A stretch of 64,000 nucleotides of DNA. Origin: Methylobacter marinus A45 (GTDB taxonomy: Bacteria > Pseudomonadota > Gammaproteobacteria > Methylococcales > Methylomonadaceae). Shown piece by piece: positions 57,667 through 64,000 of this stretch; position 1 is the stretch's first letter, and every line of letters starts with the position of its first letter. The notes beneath the pieces are model-generated. The model worked only from the letters and a program-made list of their open reading frames with translations. It was not told the DNA's origin and searched no databases. Location of the stretch: the NCBI RefSeq assembly GCF_000383855.1, contig NZ_KB912877.1:3454282-3518281 (forward strand), read 5' to 3'. A program made the translations under genes and the position numbers.

Positions 57667-57966
57667 ATGATTATGGCTAAGTTTAAACTTGATGATGGTA
57701 CTGAATATTTGGCGGAGGATTATATCGACGGGTATTTAATTAATCCGTTTTTGCTGCAAGGATCAACCCCGGTATCACCTTTCATCCTTCGTTCTGATTA
57801 TGTATTTTCAGTGCATTGCCTGATCAATGGGTATTTGAGATGCTGGGGTGTGTTTGACAATCTCGTGGATGCGCTTAAATGCGCCAACAAAGGTGCTTCA
57901 TGGCGCAATGGGACTTATGATCAGCGCTCATCAGTGAAAATGCGGCAAATATTCCCCCGGCATTAG
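57667..57966 (+). CDS. Hypothetical protein, 99 residues
   Basis: I do not recognise a family. From ATG 57667 (AGAGGA 4 nt upstream, better than the upstream in-frame ATG at 57622) it reads MIMAKFKLDDGTEYLAEDYIDG and ends with SSVKMRQIFPRH. It has one Trp-rich, Cys-containing middle (CLINGYLRCWGVF) and no signal peptide or membrane helix. The composition is normal for the host. It stands alone between mreB and the repeat island. Confidence 0.55.
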   Translation: MIMAKFKLDDGTEYLAEDYIDGYLINPFLLQGSTPVSPFILRSDYVFSVHCLINGYLRCWGVFDNLVDALKCANKGASWRNGTYDQRSSVKMRQIFPRH

Positions 57967-58153
57967 CGGCAAAACTGGTCCAAACGTCAGCCAGCAATCG
58001 ATTTATCGTACAAAAACTACCCCTCCCGAGTGTTTCCGGCTCCCTGTAGCCGGCATAACATGCCTCGAATTATCAACGGATTTATATTCACAGAGTTTTT
58101 ACCCATGGTGGTGCACCTCATGCCTCTAAGGCAATTCTATCTGTTGTTTCAAT

Positions 58154-58196
58154 ATAGCAACCAGCCGTTACTTGAAAGCAACAGCTGTTGTGAAAA
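58154..58196 (-). repeat. Hairpin repeat family F, copy 2 (inverted)
   Basis: It is the reverse-complement match of 15249-15290. Arms AGCCGTT / AACAGCT are slightly degenerate here. Confidence 0.6.
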
Positions 58197-58232
58197 CTAA
58201 GTATTGTTATCGACAGGCCCGCCTGAAAAACA

Positions 58233-58272
58233 CAGTAGGGTACGCAGTGCGTACGAGACTGTGAAAGTATTC
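58233..58272 (+). repeat. Repeat E, truncated copy
   Basis: CAGTAGGGTACGCAGTGCGTAC joins directly to GAGACTGTGAAAGTATTC. In copy 1 these are separated by 40 nt flanked by GTAC repeats, so this copy looks like the product of deletion between GTAC direct repeats. Confidence 0.65.
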
Positions 58273-58288
58273 AATTTAAAGGATTTAA

Positions 58289-58426
58289 CCACGAAGGACA
58301 CGAACGCCTCCAAGGATGGAGGCGGTAGAATTGCGTCTGGAACAGCAATCGAGAGCACGAAGTTTTAAGCTATTGATTAACTTAATTTTACTTCGTGTCC
58401 TTCGTGATCTTCGTGGTGAATTAGGC
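58289..58426. repeat. CCACGAAGG inverted-repeat element
   Basis: ACCACGAAGGACACGAA (58289) faces TTCGTGTCCTTCGTGATCTTCGTGG (58385-58426) as a large inverted repeat. It is related to 25752-25825. It lies next to repeat E copies. Confidence 0.6.
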
Positions 58427-58450
58427 TTTTTTATGACGTTTTTCACTAAT

Positions 58451-58649
58451 TCTTTCACAGCCTCGTACCTTTTCAATCGGTTCCGGTGAATGTCATCCCA
58501 AAAGGTACGCACTACCCTAAAGGGCATAAATGCGTACCCTACCGGATTTATGAATACCTCTGGCGCCCTGTCGGTCATTGAATGGCTTGTTCTCATGGCG
58601 ACGCATGCCTGAAGGCCATGTTTCCGGCTGATAACTAAACGCTCTAATT
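58451..58649 (-). repeat. Dispersed repeat family E, copy 2 (inverted)
   Basis: About 199 bp matching 14893-15086 in reverse complement. On the minus strand it can encode MRTSHSMTDRAPEV...WDDIHRNRLKRYEAV, i.e. the copy 1 peptide with an 18-nt in-frame insertion (GYA-FMPFRV-VRT). The ORF spanning 58285-58671 is a composite of this and the CCACGAAG element and is not considered a gene. The rest of 57967-58839 contains no supported gene. Confidence 0.7.
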
Positions 58650-58839
58650 TCAGGAAGCCATTTTTAGCCAAATCCTAAGTCAAAGCGCCGAATTCAGGCA
58701 GCAACGGATAACCGCGCAATCGTCGCTAACAGCGCCTGCTGCCATGAACTATTTTTGGCAAATAAAGTGGAACGATTGCCATGGGGGTAGAGTCTTTTTG
58801 ACAAGGTAGCGTTGAGATTCTTGTTCCTAAGGAGGCGTT

Positions 58840-58926
58840 ATGGCCGCAAAACCATTCAGTTCGAAGGCAGTTTTTCTACGTAAACGACGAATAACCGCTC
58901 CTCAGCCCTGGAGGATGCCGCTATGA
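58840..58926 (+). CDS. Short leader ORF, 28 codons, coupled to AI-2E gene 1
   Basis: ATG 58840 with a consensus AAGGAGG (58829-58835) encodes MAAKPFSSKAVFLRKRRITA and eight more residues (PQPWRMPL). The TGA overlaps the next start as ATGA (58923-58926), a classic translational-coupling arrangement. The first 11 codons and the Shine-Dalgarno resemble those at 60144 and 61761. It could be a leader peptide, a degenerate gene remnant, or a decoy start; translation is not proven. Confidence 0.55.
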   Translation: MAAKPFSSKAVFLRKRRITAPQPWRMPL

Positions 58927-60017
58927 GCTTTTGGGACAAAGGCCGGATGCCGGAAAGCGAAGCGACGGATCGGGAACAGGCCGGCGGCTGGAGCACGAGC
59001 AGGCTGCTGACCAAGCGGACGTTGATCGTGGTCGCGGCGATCGCGGCGCTGCTGCTGATGGTTTGGCAGGTGGCGCAGATTTTACTGCTGATTTTCGCGA
59101 GCATACTGCTGGCGCTGTTTTTGCGCTCCTTCGCAATAACCATCAGTGAGCATACCGCCTTGACCGTTAATGCCTCCCTGATATTGGTCGTCTTGATTCT
59201 AGTGACAAGTTTCGTGGTGATCGGGGCAATGTACGGCCCCGATATCGCTGATGGTTTCTATCAGTTATCCCTGCAATTACCCGGCACGCTCGACAAGATG
59301 GAGCATAATCTCAAGCATTATGACTGGGGGCCGGCGTTTCTGGATACCCTGGCCCGGGCCGGGCGAGCCTTGACCGATCCCCGGCAGTTGGCGGGAATCG
59401 CCGGGATTTTTTCGACTGCGTTCGGAGGCATCGGCAGTACCCTGATCGTGCTGGTGCTCAGTCTTTATCTGGCCGCCGATCCAAAATCCTATATCGACAG
59501 TGCCGCGCGCCTGGTTGCCCAAGAGCGCAGAGCGCGGGTCTACGAGGCCTTCGAACGGCTCGGGCACGCGCTACGCTGGTGGTTGCTGAGCCGAATCGTC
59601 TCGGTAGTGGCAATTGGCATACTGACTTTTGTCGGGCTGTTGATACTAGGGATGCCGTTCGCTTTTATTCTAAGTCTGGTTGCCGCCGTTCTTAATTTCA
59701 TTCCCCATATCGGGCCGATCATCGCGACTGTGCCCGCGGTCATGGTGGGCTTGACCGAGGGCGGATCAATGGTGCTGTATGTGTTTATTCTCTATGCGGT
59801 GATCCAGGCGCTGGAAAGCTATCTGATCACGCCTTACATCCAGAAGCAGATGATATCCATCGCACCGGCCTGGTTGCTGGCAGCCCAGCTTGTGATGGGA
59901 GCCAGTTTCGGCATCCTGGGATTTTTGCTCGCGCCACCGCTGGCGGTCGTGGTCATGGTGCTGGTGCAGATGCTGTATGTACGGGATGTGCTGGGCGAGC
60001 AGATGGAATTGCCCTGA
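58923..60017 (+). CDS. AI-2E family transporter (PerM/YdiK type), copy 1
   Basis: A 364-residue membrane protein with about eight helices: TLIVVAAIAALLLMVWQVAQI, RSFAITISEHTALTV, GPDIADGFYQL, ILSLVAAVLNFIPHIGPIIATVP and VIQALESYLITPYIQKQ, which are signature segments of the PF01594 family. Family members export AI-2 or act in efflux of other solutes or Na+/H+ exchange; a function here cannot be fixed. It is coupled by ATGA to the leader ORF and has GGAGG 9 nt upstream of its own ATG. The next transporter is a tandem paralogue with similar motifs. Confidence 0.9.
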   Translation: MSFWDKGRMPESEATDREQAGGWSTSRLLTKRTLIVVAAIAALLLMVWQVAQILLLIFASILLALFLRSFAITISEHTALTVNASLILVVLILVTSFVVIGAMYGPDIADGFYQLSLQLPGTLDKMEHNLKHYDWGPAFLDTLARAGRALTDPRQLAGIAGIFSTAFGGIGSTLIVLVLSLYLAADPKSYIDSAARLVAQERRARVYEAFERLGHALRWWLLSRIVSVVAIGILTFVGLLILGMPFAFILSLVAAVLNFIPHIGPIIATVPAVMVGLTEGGSMVLYVFILYAVIQALESYLITPYIQKQMISIAPAWLLAAQLVMGASFGILGFLLAPPLAVVVMVLVQMLYVRDVLGEQMELP

Positions 60018-60143
60018 GTGTGCTTTGGGCTGATCCGGTTTACCGGCCCGTTCCGCACCGCCTTGTTGGGGTATTTGTTGCATAGGGATAAGTCATTCAG
60101 CCGGTAAGCGGCGAAATCCATGTCTTATTGTTAAGGAGGAGCC

Positions 60144-60293
60144 ATGTCTGTAAAACGATTCGATTCGGAGGCACGCTTGCCCGGTCTTCAGCGGATAGTC
60201 GGGAAGAACAGGCAGCGGATGCTCACCAGCAGGTCCGAAGGCAAGGGGCGCATGACGCGCGGCATCCGGCTCGCCAGGGAGACGCGGTCATGA
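60144..60293 (+). CDS. Short leader ORF, 49 codons, coupled to AI-2E gene 2
   Basis: ATG 60144 with AAGGAGGA (60133-60140) encodes MSVKRFDSEARLPGLQRIVG and 29 more residues, strongly basic. Its TGA overlaps the transporter ATG as ATGA (60290-60293). The beginning is nearly the same as the N-terminus of the ferritin-like protein at 61761 (MSVxxFDSxxxx). Whether it is translated is unknown, but the repeated arrangement is unlikely to be chance. Confidence 0.55.
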   Translation: MSVKRFDSEARLPGLQRIVGKNRQRMLTSRSEGKGRMTRGIRLARETRS

Positions 60294-61393
60294 GCACGGC
60301 GAATCAAGGCGGAACACCTGAAAGCCAGGCAATAGACAGGGAAACGGCCGGGACGCACAGCGCGGGCGGGTTGCTGACCAAGCGGACGCTGATCGTGGTG
60401 GCCGCCGGCGCTGCGCTCATTGTGCTGCTGCTGATGGTGTGGCAAGTGGTTCAGGTTGTGCTGCTGGTTTTCGCCAGCCTGTTGCTGGCGCTTTTTCTAC
60501 GCACCCTGGCAAACTTCATCTGCCGCCATACGCCTCTGTCCGTGGCCTGGTCCCTGACCCTGGTGGTGCTGACATTGCTGGCGATTTTCGTGCTGATCCT
60601 GCTGTTGTACGGTCCCGATATCGCCGACGGCTTCTATCAATTGTTCCGGCAATTGCCGTCGGCGCCGGAGCGGATACGCAACGCCCTGGCACAGTACGAG
60701 TGGGGGCCGGCGTTGATGGATACCTTGTCCCGGGCCACGAGCACCCTGACCGATCCCAAGCAACTGTCGCAAATCGCCGGGATTTTTTCGACCGCGTTCG
60801 GTGCCTTGGGCAGCCTTGCGGTCGTGATCGTGCTGGGCCTTTATTTCGCCGCTGATCCAAAAGTCTACATCAACGGGACGATGCGCCTGTTTCCCCAGGA
60901 GCGCAGGGCGCATGTCGGCGAAGCCCTGGAGCGGGTCGGGCATGCGCTTCGCTGGTGGTTGCTCGGCCGCATCATCGCCATGCTCGTTGTCGGGGTCCTG
61001 ACCGGTATCGGACTGGCGGTACTGGGCGTGCCGTTCGCATTCATCCTGGGACTGGTTGCCGCTATCCTGGATTTCGTGCCTAACATCGGACCGCTCATCG
61101 CCGTCGTGCCGGCGGCGATGGTCGGGCTGTCCCAGGGAGGCGCGACGGCGCTGTACGTGCTCATCCTCTATTTCGTGGTGCAGAGTCTGGAAAGCTATCT
61201 GATTTCGCCGTTCATCCAGCAGCGGGTGGTTTCCCTGCCGCCGGCCCTGTTGCTGATCGCCCAGCTCATGCTGGGGGTGGGTTTCGGTATTTTGGGATTG
61301 CTGCTAGCTTCACCGCTGGCGGTTGTGGTCATGGTGCTGGTACAGATGCTGTATATGCGGGACGTGCTGGGCGAACAGGTGGATTTGCCCTGA
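60290..61393 (+). CDS. AI-2E family transporter (PerM/YdiK type), copy 2
   Basis: 367 residues from ATG 60290. The N-terminus MSTANQGGTPESQAIDRE is followed by eight helices with the same landmarks as copy 1 (LLTKRTLIVVAAGAALIVLL, GPDIADGFYQL, FILGLVAAILDFVPNIGPLI, QSLESYLISPFIQQR). The two copies are clearly paralogous, a tandem duplication that included the upstream leader ORF. The frame is open further upstream (60128), but the ATGA overlap and the match to copy 1 favour 60290. The substrate is unknown. Confidence 0.9.
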   Translation: MSTANQGGTPESQAIDRETAGTHSAGGLLTKRTLIVVAAGAALIVLLLMVWQVVQVVLLVFASLLLALFLRTLANFICRHTPLSVAWSLTLVVLTLLAIFVLILLLYGPDIADGFYQLFRQLPSAPERIRNALAQYEWGPALMDTLSRATSTLTDPKQLSQIAGIFSTAFGALGSLAVVIVLGLYFAADPKVYINGTMRLFPQERRAHVGEALERVGHALRWWLLGRIIAMLVVGVLTGIGLAVLGVPFAFILGLVAAILDFVPNIGPLIAVVPAAMVGLSQGGATALYVLILYFVVQSLESYLISPFIQQRVVSLPPALLLIAQLMLGVGFGILGLLLASPLAVVVMVLVQMLYMRDVLGEQVDLP

Positions 61394-61760
61394 CGCGGTC
61401 TTTGTACCTTGGGCGGACCGAAAGGTCATAAATACAGTCAGCCGCCAGCTTTTCAGCAAGGCGCGCCGCAGCGCGCTTCATCATTGGCTTTCGCCTTAAT
61501 GCCCGCATTTTCGCGGCAATCTGTCTAAGTATTTACCCGACTGCCCCGGTTTATCCCCGTATGATATGTTTATAAATTATGGAGAAATCATGATGTGCGT
61601 AGTCCACGGATCGGTCGAGATACTTAAAAAACAACTCAGCTGCCTGGGCCAGTATTCAGCGGATACGCCATGATAATATTTGGACGATAAGGAGCACAAT
61701 GGAACCACGTCCACTTAGCAAGTAACCGTGAATTTTTTCCTTAATTGTTAAGGAGGCATT
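61394..61760. other. Intergenic region before the ferritin-like gene
   Basis: 367 bp. It contains a possible 27-codon ORF (ATG 61590, TGA ending 61673, with GGAGA upstream) and an 8-codon ORF behind AAGGAG near 61700. Both are reported for completeness; neither is convincing. Just before the next gene lies TTAATTGTTAAGGAGG, the same sequence as at 60124-60139 with minor changes. Confidence 0.4.
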
Positions 61761-62924
61761 ATGTCTGTCAATCTATTCGATTCGAAGGGTGTTTCCCTGG
61801 ACAAGCAACGGATGACTTGGAAGGATATGGTTCAACCTCCCATCAGCAAACTTGATGATGAGGCCTTTACACGGGTGAGGATCATCCTCACCAATGGACT
61901 TGAAGTGGAAGCACTGCGCTTCCAGCACCTGTGCGCACGCATGAACAAAGACCTGCAGGTGCCGCTGGCGAAAGTCCGGCGCGTCGAGCAGCATCAGCAA
62001 ACGACCATTAACTGGCTTATCTCGTCCGATCATTCGCCGCTGGAAACCACCATCGCTTATGAACAGGTCGCCGTCGAGGTTACGGCCGCGGTGGCGCAAA
62101 CCGAGCCCGATCCTTATCTGGCCCAGGTCTACCGGTTCGGGCTGCTGGAGGACTTCGACCATCTTTATCGTTACTCGGCGCTGCTCGACCGCCTGGAAGG
62201 CAAGGATGCGAACAACATCCTGCAGTCCCACACCGATATCATTCCGGGCCGGCCCACCATAGACGAACACCGGGCGCCCGAGAACGATCTGCGCGAGCAT
62301 TACGACCGCGCCACGGCGGATACGATCAGCAAGCTGCACGCCACAACCATCATGGCCGCCGAGTATCAGACCCATGACTACTACGCCAATATCGGGCCGA
62401 CTTATGCGGACCCTGTCGCGCGCCAGTTGTATGCCGAGATCGCCTCGATCGAGGAGCAGCATGTCACGCAATATGAATCCATCATCGACCCTAGCGAAAC
62501 CTGGCTGGAAAAATGGCTGATCCATGAGGCGACCGAAGTCTATAACTACTACAGCTGCGTGGAACAGGAGACGAACCCCCGCATCAAGGCGATCTGGGAA
62601 CGCTTCCTGGATTATGAACTCGGGCACTTCGCCTACGTGTCGGAACTGTTCAAGCAATACGAGCGCCGGGATCCGGCCGAGATCATTTCGCAAACACTGC
62701 CCGATCCGATGCCGTTCGAAAGCAACCGCGACTTCGTGCGCCAGACGCTCAACCAGGAAGTGGACATGCGCACCAGCGGCACCCAGTTCGTCGACAAAGC
62801 CCAGGAAGACCAGGCATCGCTGGATTATCGCCAGCATGTCAATTCAGGCGGTTCGCCTTCTGAATCGGTCGCGGAAGGCTACCAGTGGATGCCGGGCACC
62901 GAACTGAACCGCAAAGTCGCTTAA
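61761..62924 (+). CDS. Ferritin-like protein with two putative diiron four-helix bundles
   Basis: 387 residues, almost all alpha-helical by composition, with no signal peptide. Two ferritin-like units are suggested: E101 and E130/D131...H134 in the first half; E201, E231-x-x-H234, E259 and E286-x-x-H289 (EEQHVTQY, ELGHFAYV) in the second, i.e. the classic E...ExxH...E...ExxH of diiron carboxylate proteins. It might store or oxidise iron, or deal with peroxide; the specific role is unknown. The first residues, MSVNLFDSKGVSL, match the leader ORFs upstream of the two AI-2E genes. Its gene lies 26 nt before another ferritin-like gene, so the two are co-transcribed. Confidence 0.75.
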   Translation: MSVNLFDSKGVSLDKQRMTWKDMVQPPISKLDDEAFTRVRIILTNGLEVEALRFQHLCARMNKDLQVPLAKVRRVEQHQQTTINWLISSDHSPLETTIAYEQVAVEVTAAVAQTEPDPYLAQVYRFGLLEDFDHLYRYSALLDRLEGKDANNILQSHTDIIPGRPTIDEHRAPENDLREHYDRATADTISKLHATTIMAAEYQTHDYYANIGPTYADPVARQLYAEIASIEEQHVTQYESIIDPSETWLEKWLIHEATEVYNYYSCVEQETNPRIKAIWERFLDYELGHFAYVSELFKQYERRDPAEIISQTLPDPMPFESNRDFVRQTLNQEVDMRTSGTQFVDKAQEDQASLDYRQHVNSGGSPSESVAEGYQWMPGTELNRKVA

Positions 62925-62950
62925 TCACCGAATTATCCAGGAGTTGAACA

Positions 62951-63682
62951 ATGAATCAACCAGTTGAAATGAGCATGAGAAACCGAACCGGCATCGACCG
63001 CTCGCCGGCCGACAGCCAGAAAATGATCGATGCGGCCAATGCCTATATGCCGAGTTCCAAGGGCAATGGCTCGGCGCTGATGGATATGGAGTCCGGTTAT
63101 ATTCAGGAAGCCGAGCCAGTGGGCACGGTGGCTATTCCCGGCACGCTGAAAGGCGCGGCCCAGGCCACCATACAGATGCTGGCCGGTAGAAATGCCGAGG
63201 TCCTGGTCGACAAACTGGGCGAGCGCCTGGCCTTCGAGCGGACGGGCACGCGACTGTACGATTATTTCATCAACAAGTGTGAGACCATGCATTGCGAGGC
63301 GCCGATTTCCATCGATACGCTCAAGCGTTTCCGGCATGAGGAAGCCCAGCACTTCAGGCTGGTTGCCAACGCTTTGGAGACCCTGGGGGCCGATTCCACC
63401 TCGCAGACGCCGGGAGCCGATGTCAGCGCCGTAGCGTCCAGCGGCGTGCTTCAGGTACTGAGTGATCCGCGCACATCGGTGGACCAATCCCTGGAAGTCA
63501 TGCTTAATGCCGAGCTTGTGGACAATGCCGGCTGGGATCTGCTGGTCAAGCTGGCCGATGAAATGGGGCTGGAAGACATGGCGAAGGATTTTCAAGTGGC
63601 GTTGAACGAGGAGGACGAGCATCTGATGGAAATAAGGCAGTGGTACGAGCAATGCACTCTGAAACAGGCGGGGGCGATATAA
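62951..63682 (+). CDS. Ferritin-like diiron protein
   Basis: A 243-residue helical protein with a complete ligand set: E96 (LAFERTG), E131-A-Q-H134 (RHEEAQHF), E188 (NAELVDN) and E221-D-E-H224 (NEEDEHL). Such proteins are found in stress clusters. The N-terminal 75 residues are low-complexity and may be disordered or a targeting region. GGAG at 62940-62943 is 7 nt before the ATG. With the preceding protein it probably protects against iron or oxidative stress. It differs from bacterioferritin and Dps in motif spacing. Confidence 0.8.
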   Translation: MNQPVEMSMRNRTGIDRSPADSQKMIDAANAYMPSSKGNGSALMDMESGYIQEAEPVGTVAIPGTLKGAAQATIQMLAGRNAEVLVDKLGERLAFERTGTRLYDYFINKCETMHCEAPISIDTLKRFRHEEAQHFRLVANALETLGADSTSQTPGADVSAVASSGVLQVLSDPRTSVDQSLEVMLNAELVDNAGWDLLVKLADEMGLEDMAKDFQVALNEEDEHLMEIRQWYEQCTLKQAGAI

Positions 63683-63833
63683 AAGCAGGTCGCCCCGGGC
63701 TTGCAATGACCTGCTGAAGCGTAGTTTTTGTAACACAAATCCATGAAGACCACGAGGAACACGTTGGTCTTCATGACTATAATGCCGTGGCGGTTAAGCC
63801 CAGCGCCAACGGGTGTCCTCGGGAACAGGCTAT

Positions 63834-64000
63834 ATGGCAGAGTTCGTAAAACGGATGGGCGAATGGTGCGCGATGGTCATCGAAGCGGTCGGCGTCGGGC
63901 TTATTGTGGTGCTGGCGATCTATGCGCTGACCCTAGCGGTATTCCAGCTTCTTTCCAAGCGACGTGATACGGATAGCATTTATCGCGATCTACGCCAGCG
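63834..64000 (+). CDS. DUF1622-like membrane protein, 3' end missing
   Basis: The gene runs off the window. The first 55 residues read MAEFVKRMGEWCAMVIEAV, then a transmembrane helix (about 16-40: GVGLIVVLAIYALTLAVF) and a basic stretch with SKRRDTDSIYRDLRQR. This start is typical of short DUF1622 membrane proteins. The 151-bp gap after the ferritin-like gene contains a CCACGAGGAACACG repeat-like segment, so the gene may not belong to the same transcript. Confidence 0.6.
   Translation, partial: MAEFVKRMGEWCAMVIEAVGVGLIVVLAIYALTLAVFQLLSKRRDTDSIYRDLRQ

Noticed and set aside
58285-58671. 128-residue minus-strand ORF
   Set aside because: Composite of repeat E and the CCACGAAG palindrome; treated as repeat DNA although the N-terminal part resembles the repeat E peptide.
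61590-61673. 27-codon ORF upstream of the ferritin-like gene
   Set aside because: Plausible GGAGA but no other evidence; noted under the intergenic entry.
61773-62837. 354-residue ORF on the minus strand
   Set aside because: Antisense to the ferritin-like gene, whose ligand motifs and Shine-Dalgarno make it the real one.
62933-63736. 267-residue ORF on the minus strand
   Set aside because: Antisense to the second ferritin-like gene; no recognisable domain and no ribosome-binding site.

Overview
The window looks like chromosomal DNA of an aerobic, methane- or methanol-oxidising gammaproteobacterium (order Methylococcales). The main evidence is a complete formyltransferase/hydrolase operon (fhcB-A-D-C, 31608-36248) of the tetrahydromethanopterin C1 pathway, with a formaldehyde-activating-enzyme paralogue beside it. 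The housekeeping genes are gammaproteobacterial in content and order: tig-clpP-clpX-lon-hupB-tRNA-tRNA-ppiD, then fabI, and dapC/dapD/dapE. The genus cannot be fixed from sequence alone.

Layout. 1-7.1 kb: a truncated TPR protein, a two-gene operon of GTPases with membrane segments, a DHH phosphoesterase, a small lipoprotein and a cluster of dispersed repeats. 7.1-15 kb: a PepSY protein, a FecA-like TonB receptor, an alpha-oxoamine-synthase-like PLP enzyme and a helicase IV-like UvrD helicase. 15-24.5 kb: GDPD, a GH5 glucanase downstream of a BacA-type ABC protein whose nucleotide-binding motifs are nearly all degenerate, a 55-residue membrane ORF, a DCC protein, a YgjP-like protease, a glutaredoxin/CcdA-like membrane protein, and a hybrid histidine kinase with an ethylene-receptor-type N-terminus. 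24.5-31.3 kb (minus strand): lysine/diaminopimelate genes, an M48 protease, a thioredoxin-like protein and a BNR-repeat lipoprotein. 31.6-39.6 kb: the fhc operon, an NMT1-GGDEF sensor, a Fae-like paralogue with a substituted catalytic His, and a radical SAM protein. 39.9-49.5 kb: three tRNAs and the protein quality-control cluster. 49.7-55.8 kb: a four-gene peptide/nickel-type ABC importer. 56-57.3 kb: a stand-alone MreB. 57.6-64 kb: a small orphan gene, a repeat island, and a cluster of two AI-2E-family transporters, two different ferritin-like proteins with diiron motifs, and the start of a DUF1622-like membrane protein.

Three features stand out. First, the histidine kinase at 22466-24541 keeps the copper and ethylene-binding positions of plant ETR1 at a constant offset of ten residues. 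Second, three successive genes of the 58.8-63 kb cluster start with the same Shine-Dalgarno/leader block. In two of them it encodes a short leader ORF overlapping the transporter start by ATGA; in the third it forms the N-terminus of the ferritin-like protein. Third, the intergenic regions carry several families of short dispersed repeats in inverted pairs, one with a filled and an empty insertion site visible in the same window. No rRNA, CRISPR array, transposase or prophage gene was seen.
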